NCBI GenBank assembly: GCA_948146395.1
Contig: OX411552.1
Span: 3,161,501-3,225,500 of the forward strand
DNA: 64,000 bases
Source: Fragum whitleyi
Lineage: Eukaryota; Mollusca; Bivalvia; Cardiida; Cardiidae
Direction: 5' to 3'
In this document: one piece after another, positions 25,801 to 37,800 of the stretch
How positions within the stretch are numbered: position 1 is the first letter of the stretch
Layout of the letters: each line of letters opens with the position of its first letter
Notes under the pieces: model-generated
The model's input: only the letters and a program-made list of their open reading frames with translations
Told to the model about the DNA's origin: nothing
The model's database searches: none
Position numbers and translations under genes: made by a program

Positions 25801-28800
25801 CAACCCTTTTTACATAGAATCAAAGAGCGAAAATCTTTAAAAATCTTCTTCTCTGTAACCAGATGGCAGACAGCTTTCATATTTTGTATATAGCATCACC
25901 TAGTGGGCCTCTACCAAGTTTGTTCATATCAAGACCCTTGGGTCATTTTTGGGCTTTGCACGGGTGCATCCCTTTATCTCTTATGAGCACGAAGGGTAAA
26001 AAAACGAAAATCTTCAAAAATCTTCTTCTATGAAACCAGAAGGCAGACAGCTTTCACATTTTGTATGTAGCATCATCTAGTGGACCTCTACCAAGTTTGT
26101 TCATATCAAGACCCTAGGATCATATTTTGGCTCAACCCGGGCGCAACCCTTTTTACATAGAATCAAAGAGCGAAAATCTTTTAAAATCTTCTTTAATCCA
26201 AACCAGAGGACACACTGCCTTCATTTTTGGTGAGTAGCATCATCTTGTGGGCCCATACCAAGTTTGTTCATATCAAGACCCTTGGGTCATTTTTGGGCTC
26301 CAACCGGGCACATCCCTTTCAGCTCATCTGAGCACGATGGGTGAAAATAGGAAAACCTTCAAAAATCTTCTTCTCTGAAACCAGAAGGCTGACAGCTTTC
26401 ATATTTAGTATGTAGCATCATCTTATGGACCTCTTTCAAGTTTGTTCATATCAAGACCCAGGGGTCACATTTGGGGTCCACCCGGGTGCATCCCTTTTTA
26501 CATAGAATCAAAGAGCAAAAAGGCATATCTGTCTTGCTCTTTGCTGAAAACGTTCCATGGTATTGATCTTAGGCAATTATCTTCTTTTTGACATCTGCCT
26601 ATCTAATTCATGTGAAGTACCAGGGGTCAAAGAGACTCAGGTGAGCGATCTAGGACCATCTTGGTCCTCTTGTTACTAAAATTTGTAAAGTGGACATGGT
26701 GAGCTTTTGTGGTCTAGCTGTGTCTGTTGTTTGGTCATCTGTCATCCTTTAACATCTTGTCTACATTCAAGAAGTAGGTAAAGATATTAAATATTAGAAA
26801 ACTCTTATGTGAATATTCATCATCGTGATATATAGGAATTTTTCTAATTGGGTCAAGTGAAGACAACATCTATGTCCCGAGGTTAGATTGTGAAAAAAAA
26901 AAATGTGTGCGCCGTAGAGGCAACTTTTTTTAAACACAAATGTCTTGCAAGTTTGTCAGAATTCTTGCTTTGGTTAATAGGTTCATATGAAGCAAACTGG
27001 GTTAAATTTGGTATAAAACTAGGCAATGGGTTCAATTTTTAGCTCCACTGGCTGAAAACCACTGGGGCTATTGTCATGACGCTGTGTCCGTCGTGCGTCC
27101 GTCCGTCTGTGCATCTGTGCGTCCGGTTGTAAACTTTTTCTTTAAAAATCTTCTCCTCAGATGCTACTGGATGGATTTCAACCAAACTTCACAGGAATGA
27201 TCCTTGGATGACCCTCTTTCAAAGTTGTTCAAGAAATTTTGATCCAATGAAAAACATGGATTTAATGGGCATGGCTAATTTCCAAATATGGTAAAAAGTG
27301 ACTTTTCTCAGGTTCTAATTGATGGATACAAATTAAATTTTACATGAATGATCCTTGTGTGACCCTTAATCAGTCTACAAAAATTATTGTGATCAGATGA
27401 AAAATATGTTTTTTATGGGTGGAGGTCATTTCTCTATATGTTATATAGTGGAAACTTTGAAAACATTTTCTCAGAATCTAACTGATAGATATCAACCAAA
27501 TATTACATGAATGATCCTTGGGTAACCCTTTATCAGTCTATTAAAGATTATTGTGATCAGATGAAAAATATGTTTTTCATGGGCGGACTATTTTCTCTAT
27601 ATGTTATATAGTGGAAACTTCGAAAATCATTTCCTCAGAATGTTAGTTATGGATATCAACCAATTTCACTGGAATGATCCTTGTGATTCTTTATCAGTCT
27701 ACCAAAACTAATTGTGATAGGATGAAAAAAATGTATTTTATGGGCAGAGGTCATTTCTCTATATGTTATATAGTGGAAACTTTCAAAATCATTTTCTCAG
27801 AATGCACCTAATGGATTTCAATCAAACTTCATTAGTATGATCCTTGGGTGATCTATTATCATGCAGCAAAAATTTATTGTGATTGTATAACAGGGCTCTG
27901 CCCAATAAGTGGTTCATGCAGAGATGTTATTAGTTAGGGAGTTCTAGATGGACGATGAAGGAATAAGGAATCTGTTCATGGTTATAATCTATATTCTTCA
28001 ACAGTTATGTATAACATTGGTAATTACAGCATCAGTATCACAGTATCTAGGTTTCTATCTATCAATTATCAAGTGTCAAGTGTCACACTCTGAAATATAT
28101 AATAGCAACAATTTGCAGTACAATCTAAACAATAAAAATGTACAGTATAGACTCGGTCAAGGCTGCTCAGAAATCGATACGAGTATTGCTAAAAAGGATT
28201 ATCATGTCACTTGCTGACATGATACTTCTTTTCCCACAATACTGTATAAAGCAAATACTTCACTTACTTTTTAACAATGGTTAACAAAGATCAATATTAC
28301 CTTTACTTTCCAATAACGTCGCTTTACAGTGAAATGATGCATTTCTACTTTACATAAACTTAACAAACAATTACTACTCAAGCTTTACATGATAACGCTT
28401 AATTGCTAAGGGTAAATACAACATAGGTAAACTTACTCATTTGAGGAACTAAGTGTTTCAACTCATCTCATTACAACTCTCCATACATCACTGCATACTG
28501 TGACTGTTAGTGCTGCAAATATTAAAAGTTAAACAGTGCAAGAAAGGATAAAGTAAGAAATTGTTAATTAAAGATGGCGAGCGCGCTAGGGACAAAATGG
28601 AGGGAAAAACCGAATTGGGCTCTTCTCATCAATCCATCGAAACGCGAATCAAATAGATAATTACAAAATCATCTCAATCCAGATCACGACAAGAAACATC
28701 ATAAGAAAAGAACACATCCAGAAAACTTACAACATAAGAAAGATCCATCCTTTGCAAACAATTTACATAAGACATAATGCATGTCCTACCCAAACCAATA

Positions 28801-31800
28801 CTTCTAGAACAATGAAAGCTACAATAGATAAACTGACCAGTGGAGGGAAAACCAATGAACTGTGACCGTGGGCGAATAATTACTTTTGACTAAATGGGAA
28901 AGTCACAGCAAAATTGACCCCTACTACATCCTTCCCGGGCTTGTAAAATGACGTCTCGTCATCATACCTAAAACACAAACAAATGCAAAAAATTAATGTT
29001 ACACTGCAACAAAAATATACATTCAAAAACATTTTAGGTTCACAATCTCCAACTGTAAGGTCAAGTTTTCTGAAAATTTGAAATTACAAACAGTATTTAC
29101 ATCAAAATTAAATTTGAAACCGTTCCTCCCCTCCTTGAAATCATGACGTCCTCGCTCTCTCACTACTGAAAATCAAGATAAAAGATTAGACAATAGATAA
29201 AAAAATCTGAAATAATACAGGTTAAAAAAATCATTTCATTATGGAATCTAAAATACTGTACGCAACACTTCTATCAATTTGGTCTAAAATACCAGAGGAC
29301 GCAATAACACTGAGAGCTTTCAGTCTCGAATCATGTGGTTTGGCAACCATTTGATTCATCTGGTATGAATCAAACCACTTTGGCGTTTTCCTCTCTCTTT
29401 GCGATCTACGCCGAACTGGGGTTGGAGGTTTAATTCTATCTTCTCCTCTCCTACTCTCTCTTGGTTCTTCTACATCTGTTCTCTCTGTTTGGTTCTGTGC
29501 ATTGTCACTTTCTTCTGGTGGGTCTTCTTCTGGTCCTTCATGCTGAGCATCATTCCCTGCAGCCTCTCCAATCTCCTCATCTTCGTCATTTTCTTCATCT
29601 TCTTCCTCATTCTCTTGATTGCTCTGAGAGCTATCACCTTCAACATCGTCATTTTCATCTTCATCACCAACTCTAATTCTTACTCTTCTTCCATCTGTAT
29701 TCTTCTTCTCTGACTCATGGGCGTCCCCATGTGGAATTGTATTCTTTACAAATCCAAGTCTTGACTCTTCATCAGATTCGTCACTCGAATCATCATCATC
29801 AACTACGGTTTCGAAACCTTTCTTCTCCTCATGCTTCTTTTCATCTTTCTCTTCTGTGGCTACATCATCCTGTTTCTTCACCAAAGATTGTCTTTTCTTC
29901 GGAACAGGCTTCTCCATCTTCCGATCTCCTATCGGAAATAAGTGGTTCCTGTGTAGAGTCTTCACCGTGTCTGAACTCTCCGACTTAACTCTATACACAG
30001 GGATCCTTTCATTCGGCTGCTCGATTACAACATAGACTTCTTCCTCAAACCTATCCTGAATCTTATGTTTCCCTTCGAACGCCAGGATCTTGACCAGGAC
30101 TCTTTCTCCTTTCTCGAACTTTGCAGCTTTTGCCTTCCTGTCATACTCTGCCTTCTGTCTCTCCTTTGCAGCATCTAAGTGCTTTGAAACTATCTTCCTA
30201 GTTGTCTCCATTCTTTCTTGCAAATCCTCTATGCATTCCTTGGTTGTTCGGTTCATATTCTCCGTTACTTGTTCGAACATAGAGTCGATCGGTAGTTTTG
30301 GCTTCCTACCGAACATGATCTCGAACGGCGAGTGCTTTGTCGAGCTCTGTGGAGTGCAGTTATATGCATACACTAGGGGATTTACATACTTCTTCCAGTC
30401 CGACTTCTGGTCATTGTTCAATGTGCCAAGCATCCCAAGTAGCGTCCGATTAAACCTTTCTGGTCCTGCGTTGCCTTGAGGATGATATATGGACGTTCTG
30501 GACTTTTCCATGTTGGTAAGTTGACAGAGCTCCTTAATTATGCTTGATTCAAAATTTGCACCTTGATCGGAATGTATTCTCGTTGGAATTCCATAATGCA
30601 GAATGAAATGGTTGTAGAAAGCGTCAGCAGTTGTTTTCGCTGTTTGATTCTTGGTAGGGATGGCCATGGCGAATTTAGTAAAATGGTCAGTGATGACAAG
30701 AATATTGCCAATCCCTCCTTTTGCTGGTTCTAAAGTCAAAAAGTCCATACACACTAACTCAAGTGGGTAGCTGGTGTGTACATTCACTAAAGGTGCTCTG
30801 ATATCTGCACCGCACTTTCTCCTCACGCATCTATCACAGTGCTCTACCAAATCTTCCGCATCCTTGGCCATTCCAGGCCAAAAGAACCTCTCTCTTAATA
30901 GGTTTAATGTCCTATCTCGTCCAGGATGGCCGACTTCATTATGAAGACCTCTCAGTACTTCATCTCTATAGCATTTAGGTAGAACCAATTGCTCTATTGT
31001 TTCTCCTTCATCATTTACCTTTCGGTAAAGAATTCCTCTTTTAATGACGAAGTGGTTGAATTGCCTTTTCATGGCAAAATCTTCTTTTGTCAAGTTCGTT
31101 GTGGGGACTCTCTTATCAATGACAGCGATTCTCCATCGGTCAATCATTTTGTCTTGTCTTTGCTGTCTGCGAATCTCTCGCATCTCTATTTGAGCCATTG
31201 GCTGTCCTTTATCTTCGGTAATCTCTATTATATTAATATTAGAGCAAATTGTCTCTATCAATGGCTCACTTTCCGTATTACTACAAATGGCCTTAACTAT
31301 ATCGTTCTTCACCTCTACTCTTGCATCGTTTGTCTGCTCTTGGAGTTTCTCATGCGGATATCGTGACATAGCATCTGCATCGACATTGTTCAAGCCTGAT
31401 CTGTACTGTATGTCAAAATTGTACTCTCCAAGAGCTGATGCCCATCTCTGGCCTGTAGCGTCCAATTTGGCTGACGTCAATACATAGGTTAACGGGTTAT
31501 TATCCGTTAAAACCAAAAAATGGTTTATAGCCAAGTAATCGGAAAACTTTTCCGTAACGGCCCATTTCAATGCTAGGAACTCTAGCTTATAGGCGCTATA
31601 ATTCTTTTCTGCCTTGTTGAGTGCTCTACTAGCATAAGCAATAACTCGTTTGAGCTTCCCATCGGACTGGTACAACACAGCTCCAAGTCCTTTTCCAGAG
31701 GCATCTGTATGAAGCTCAAACGGTTTAGTGAAATCTGGATAAGCTAAAATAGGAGGGTTAACTAATATCTCCTTTAGCTGCTCGAACACTTGCTGTTCAT

Positions 31801-34800
31801 TCTCTGTCCAGATCCACCGTTTCGTGTTTCTGCTACCTTTCTTGGTACTGGTTGGTGGTAGCAAGTCTGCAAGGGGCCTTGAGATCTTTGAAAAATCCTT
31901 AATAAAGCGGCGATAATAGCCACAGAAGGCTAAAAAGGATCTCAATTCATCAGCATCTGATGGTGTGGGCCAATTCTTGATCCTGTCGATCTTGCTTGGA
32001 TCGGTTTCAATTCCGGCCTCGCTGACAATATTTCCTAGGAACGGAACTTTGTCCTGGATGAAAAAGCACTTCTCTGGTGAGAGCTTAAGGTTACATTCCT
32101 TAAGTCTCGTCATTACAAGGTCTAATCTCCTTAAGTGCTCTTCAAACGTGTCTGAAAAGATTATCAAGTCATCGAGATAAATGACGCATATGGTCATATT
32201 ATAATCTCCCAGACATTCCTCCATCAGGCGTTGGTAGGTTGCAGGAGCATTTGTGAGCCCAAACGGCATTTTGACATACTCAAAGAAGCCAAGATTAGCT
32301 ACACTGAATGCCGTCCTCTCCTTGTGTATCTCTTCTACCTCAACCTGATGGTATCCGGACTTCATGTCGATTGTAGAGAAAAATCGACTCCCTTGTAATA
32401 CATCAAAAATCTCTTCAATTTTCGGTAGCGCGTATGCGTCCTTTACGCTCCTCTTGTTCAACATCCGGAAATCAACGCAGAGACGAAGCTTCCCATTTTT
32501 CTTTCTAACGAGGACAATATTTGATGACCAAGGGGACTTGGATTTACGTATTATCCCCGTTGACAACAGTTGCTCAATATGTTGCCTGACCTCTGCTATC
32601 ATGGCAGGAGGTATCCGTCTGGGACTCTGCTTGAAAGGGATGTCGTCTGTAAGATCAATTCTGTGCTTGATCTTGTCACAGAACCCGATGTCTGCCTCTC
32701 CTGTTGAGAAAATATCTATGTGTTTTCTCAATAAGGTGTTTATGTCTCTCAATTGATCTGGTGTCAGCTTCTCATTTGTGTCAATTCTAATTTGACCCAA
32801 GATCTCTTCATGTAATGTACTGTCTTGTTCGCGGTTCACATCCTCTATTTGTACGGGTTGAAGTTCGCAAAGCAGTGCTTTAGGCGAAATAACTACACTG
32901 TTTAAAGTAACATTTGAAATGGTAACATCAATTTCCTTTGTCCTCCCATATTGGTAGTTTATCACAGCTGGCGTGATGTCGACACATTCCGGTAAGGTTG
33001 AGCCTTTTGTCTCATGTATGAGAGCAGTAGTGTCTTGACAATTTATTTCCTTGTCTGTATAACCCCGAATGGTTTTCGTTTCATTTGGACCTAATACTAT
33101 CTTTCCTGGTTCTGCTGATTTGATTACTGCTATGGTATTGCCGTTCTTCCTTAACTCCCTATCTCTCAATACCATGCATCTAAAAGCTAGATACCAAGGA
33201 GTATGTAGTGACGCGCATTGCAGAAATTGCGGTCCAAAATTGCTCTGACACTCATTTAGTAACACTCCAAGTACGTTGGTACCTAATATAACAGGTGTTG
33301 TAGCAGAATAATGAGTGTCCGGAGTGACTAAGAGTAAACATGGGATGGTTGATGATTCTGGAATCCCATTCAAAACTGACAAGTCCGCTTCAATGTATCC
33401 ACTATACATAATAATGGTAATTGTTGACCATCAGCACACTCGACTCTAATGAAGCTATCTAGCGCTTTGAGTTCTAAGTCGGCTAATTTATTCCTGTAGA
33501 ATGACTCTGCAACTGTACTGATACAACTACCAGTATCAACAAGCGCTTTTGTATCACATGATTCTAACTTGATCATCACTTCATTAGTGGTCCCAATTAA
33601 TTTAGGGTCTTTGTTAAAAGTGCCCAGGTTCGACCCAGCAACAGAGGCACATACTAGTTTGGGCAGTGCTTAGCTATGTGGCCCAATCCTTGGCAATTAT
33701 AGCACTCCCGTTGTCTAATACTAGGACAATCTTTAATCTTGTGTCCTTTCCCTTGACAGCCATAGCATGTCGGAACGAAATTCTGTGAGGCAAGGGGTCT
33801 CTGATCTTTCCTTTGTTCATCTCTACTCCTCTGTCCTCTACCCCTAGAGTTGTCACCCCTTCCTCTATTATTGAATCCTCCTCTGTTAGAGTTGTTCTGT
33901 CCTTTTTCATTCCAGGAATTTGATGAATGACCCTTCCTAATGTCATCTTGCTGCTGCTCAATCCGGTCTATTCTTTCATGCAGCTTCTGTAACAACTCTT
34001 TGACCTCTCCCATCTCAGTTGATTTCTTTTCAACTGGTACTGACGCATGGCTGTGAGTCATGTTTGAGCTCTGCAGATCAGCCTCGATCTTTCTCAACTC
34101 AATCTTGAATTTGTCATAATCATCTATGACGTCATTCTTGTAAGCAGCCATGTGTTTAAATTCCGGCAACAGCCCATGGTATAAAACTCGCTGCAATATG
34201 GCATCATCTGCAGGCAAGGCTTTCAAAGACACCGCTTGAGAGTATATCTCTTCAAGACGAGTCGCATACGTGGAAATATTTTCCTTGGGCTGTTGTTGAC
34301 ACGAGTAAAATTGTTTGAGAATACTCTCCTTTGTCGCTATGTTTCCAAACGTACTTTCAAACTTGTTCAAGACGGCATCAAGGGAAACACCTGGCCCAAG
34401 TCTTCTCAATATGTCGGCAGCATTGCCTTTCACGGCTCTCCTGATCCCTAAAAGGATCTGTTCAGGATTGAACACATTCTCTGTCTGAAGAGATTTGATC
34501 TCAAAACTAAACGTTTCCCAAGAAGTATCCGTCTTACTGCCATCTCCGTAAAAGGTTGAAAGCTTTGGGAACTGATGTGGTACAGTCTGTTTCGGTGGCT
34601 CATGCTCCGATAACAATTTCCCGAAGTTAGACAGAAATCCAATCAAATCCTCGGGTGACTCGACATGTGGTGATAGATGTAGCTTATGAAATGCATCTAA
34701 TAATTTTCTATCCTGGTAAGATATTCCTCCGAATCCGGTATCCGATCCTCCCGAAGCCATATTTAGCTTTTCATCCTCTGAATCCATGATAATTGAATAC

Positions 34801-37800
34801 AATACTTTAAACTACAAGTATTTAAACTAAGTATTAAACTTGAGTTACAACGTATTCACTTTATCACAAAACAGACACTTATTTGTGTAATAAATCAAGG
34901 TAAGGATAGGACTCTGAAAATATACTTACTATTTGTATAAAAGTACAATAAGGGAAATGACTCTGAAACATAGAATATATTAGTGTATATAAATTATCTC
35001 CCTTAATGGTAGGATACAACACTATTTAATGGTAGCACTTCACCTGAAATTATTGTTTTCTTCCATTGAAAACAACACTAAGCAAATGTGCATTAAGGCA
35101 CATTAGAGCTTAACACAAATAGGGTTAAATGATTGAGTACCCCCCTCTATTGCAAATTAATCCCACCCTGGGATTATACAAGCAACATCATGCACATTTA
35201 AGCAGGTTCAAATGATGTTGATGTAATAATAATTAGATGCAAACTCCTTTTACTGCACAGGATATATACAAGTTCTTATATAAATTTTGATTCGGGTACA
35301 AAATTTGCATAAATTCAAGAACTGTAACTTTTTTGTGTCACAAGTAAGGTTATTACTTCCCTTTATGAATAAAGACAAGCAAAGTCTACTTTAGCATATA
35401 ACTTTCCTGTTATATCTACTAAAGTAAGGTTTGTGAATTACTTCCCTTTAATAGGAGTAACAAATAGCACTTCACTACTTGAGCTATCCTTTGCAATTGG
35501 AAGTCAGTTAGTGACAAAGTACGTTTTACACAATAATTCACACTGGTATGTACTTAGAAACTAAGTAGTTAAGACAATTATTACTGTCTAAGACAATGTA
35601 GTGCCATGTTCAATGATTATTGTCAACGTAAGAAACAATGAAAGTTGTGTGTAATCGTATGATTCAAATTATCAAATCTTAGAATGATATCACCGAATGC
35701 CAGTTAACTGCACAAATGGTTATATCAAAAGTCATATTGAAAAATATGAATGATATCAATTATGAATTCATTAATGCATAAGTGTTACCAACTATGCATC
35801 AAAAATACAAATGAATATTCAAATTAATAGTTTATATGTGTAAACTATTAATCATATTTATAATTAAAGTCTAAATGAATTGATCAACTATTTGTTAGTT
35901 AAATCAAATTCTGAAATAGAATAAAGTTCTATTATTTACACTTCATTTTCACTATAAGTTCACAAAAGTTCACTCAACTTGAAACAGGAAACCTACTTTC
36001 ACTTTTGAAAATAAACCAAAAGAAAAGATGTAAACAAATAAACGAACCCGATTTGACAAAGTCCAATCACCACTCAATAGGTAAATGAATTCTAAGTTCA
36101 AAGGTCACTCAAAAAGATTTTCAAACTAGATGTCCAATCAAATGCAAGTATGCAAATTATCTAAGGTCACAAAAGGTTGAGGCCGGGAACCAGCAATGAT
36201 TTTCGAATGGGACACAAATAAACAACCAATATTCAAATACTGGGAACCAAAATTCAAAATAGCGAGATATCTGGAGGAAGACTAAATAACCAATCAGAAT
36301 ACATCTTGAATATACTGGGAACCAAGCAAAAGGTAGCGGGAACCAAAAGCAAATGAATGGAAACCAGTCAAAGGGAACCAATCAAGGGAACCAATAAATG
36401 GAAACCAAACAAGGGAACCATCATGAAAACCAATCAGAATAAAGCAATCAACATAATCCAATCAAAAGCCAACGGGAACCAATGACGTCAACAGGAAATC
36501 ACTAAGATCCAATCAGCAATCAACAAATCAACAGGAAGTAAAGAACAACCAATCAAAATGGCGAACTGACAGGGTCAAAAGGTGAACCAATCAAAATAAC
36601 TATAGAAAGGTCAAAATATACTGTGGGCGGGGGAAAAGGTCAAAGGTCTAGAAATGATAGACAGAAAGTTGTAGTTAGTACGTTAATGAACCAGTGTTAA
36701 CATAAAACTAGTGACGCACTCAAACTGACATACCTATCACACAAAACTATATCTTATCTAAAGCATTTACATTTACAGGGTACAGTCCATCATTTGGTTG
36801 TTTGGATTACACTGATCAACAGTGATCAAAACAAGAATATGATAATCTGTTTATCAAAACATTGTGGAAAATGAGAAAAATTAAGAGAAAATTCTCACTC
36901 AAAAAATATGTATCTTTAAGAGAGTGCTTACACAATCCTACATTTTGAAAAGCAATATATGGGGAAAATGCTTTTTCAATGCAACAGTGTAAAAAGGGAA
37001 AAAATGTTAATTCAGGGGCTACATAATCAAATTCTACTTACAATTGGGTATATAACAGGGCTCTGCCCAATAAATGGTTAATGCAGAGATGTTAATAATA
37101 GGTAGGTTCTAATGGACGATGGAAGGAATAAGGCGATGTTCATGGTTATAATTTATATTCTTCATCAAGTTCTATATACAGCTATTAATATCACAGTTTC
37201 TATCAAATACAAGGCATCAAGTGTCAAGTGTCACACTTAATTTGAGGAACTAAGTGTTTTCAACTCATCTCATTACAACTCTCCATACATCACTGCATAC
37301 TGTGACTGTTAGTGCTGCAAATATTAAAAGTTAAACAGTGCAAGAAAGGATAAAGTAAGAAATTGTTAATTAAAGATGGCGAGCGCGCTAGGGACAAAAT
37401 GGAGGGAAAAACCGAATTGGGCTCTTCTCATCAATCCATCGAAACGCGAATCAAATAGATAATTACAAAATCATCTCAATCCAGATCACGACAAGAAACA
37501 TCATAAGAAAAGAACACATCCAGAAAACTTACAACATAAGAAAGATCCATCCTTTGCAAACAATTTACATAAGACATAATGCATGTCCTACCCAAACCAA
37601 TACTTCTAGAACAATGAAAGCTACAATAGATAAACTGACCAGTGGAGGGAAAACCAATGAACTGTGACCGTGGGCGAATAATTACTTTTGACTAAATGGG
37701 AAAGTCACAGCAAAATTGACCCCTACTACAATTGGATGAAAAATATGTCTTTTATTGGCAGAGGTCATTTCTCTATATGTTATAATAGTGGAAACTTTAA

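Larger units (their letters stand above)
27884..37730 (-). mobile_element. Ty3/gypsy LTR retrotransposon (Metaviridae-like), near full length
   Basis: The order in element direction is 5' LTR (37730-37051), long leader, gag, protease, RT-RNase H-integrase, then 3' LTR (28928-27884). RT before RNase H before integrase identifies Ty3/gypsy. No env-like frame follows pol. It sits in NFS1 intron 4, antisense to the gene, inside a tandem unit of an older HINE-like repeat. Removing it rebuilds the repeat sequence GTGATTGGATGAAA found in sister units. If the LTR ends at TATA, the flanks carry a 4 bp ATTG duplication; if it ends at the canonical TACA, only AT is duplicated. The gag-pol of this copy has one frame break within the protease domain, so it is probably not autonomous. 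Confidence 0.93.

Noticed and set aside
28929..29230. Retroviral env frame downstream of pol
   Set aside because: Only about 300 bp lie between the pol stop and the LTR; no signal peptide or membrane segment frame exists.
29399..32756. Long plus-strand open frames over the retrotransposon
   Set aside because: They are the antisense of pol and disappear once the 1,392-residue frame with clear RT and integrase motifs is accepted.
33370..33433. Programmed pro-pol frameshift, as in some retroviruses
   Set aside because: No slippery heptamer in the overlap and the shift falls inside the protease fold; an indel at the ATTATTAT run is simpler.
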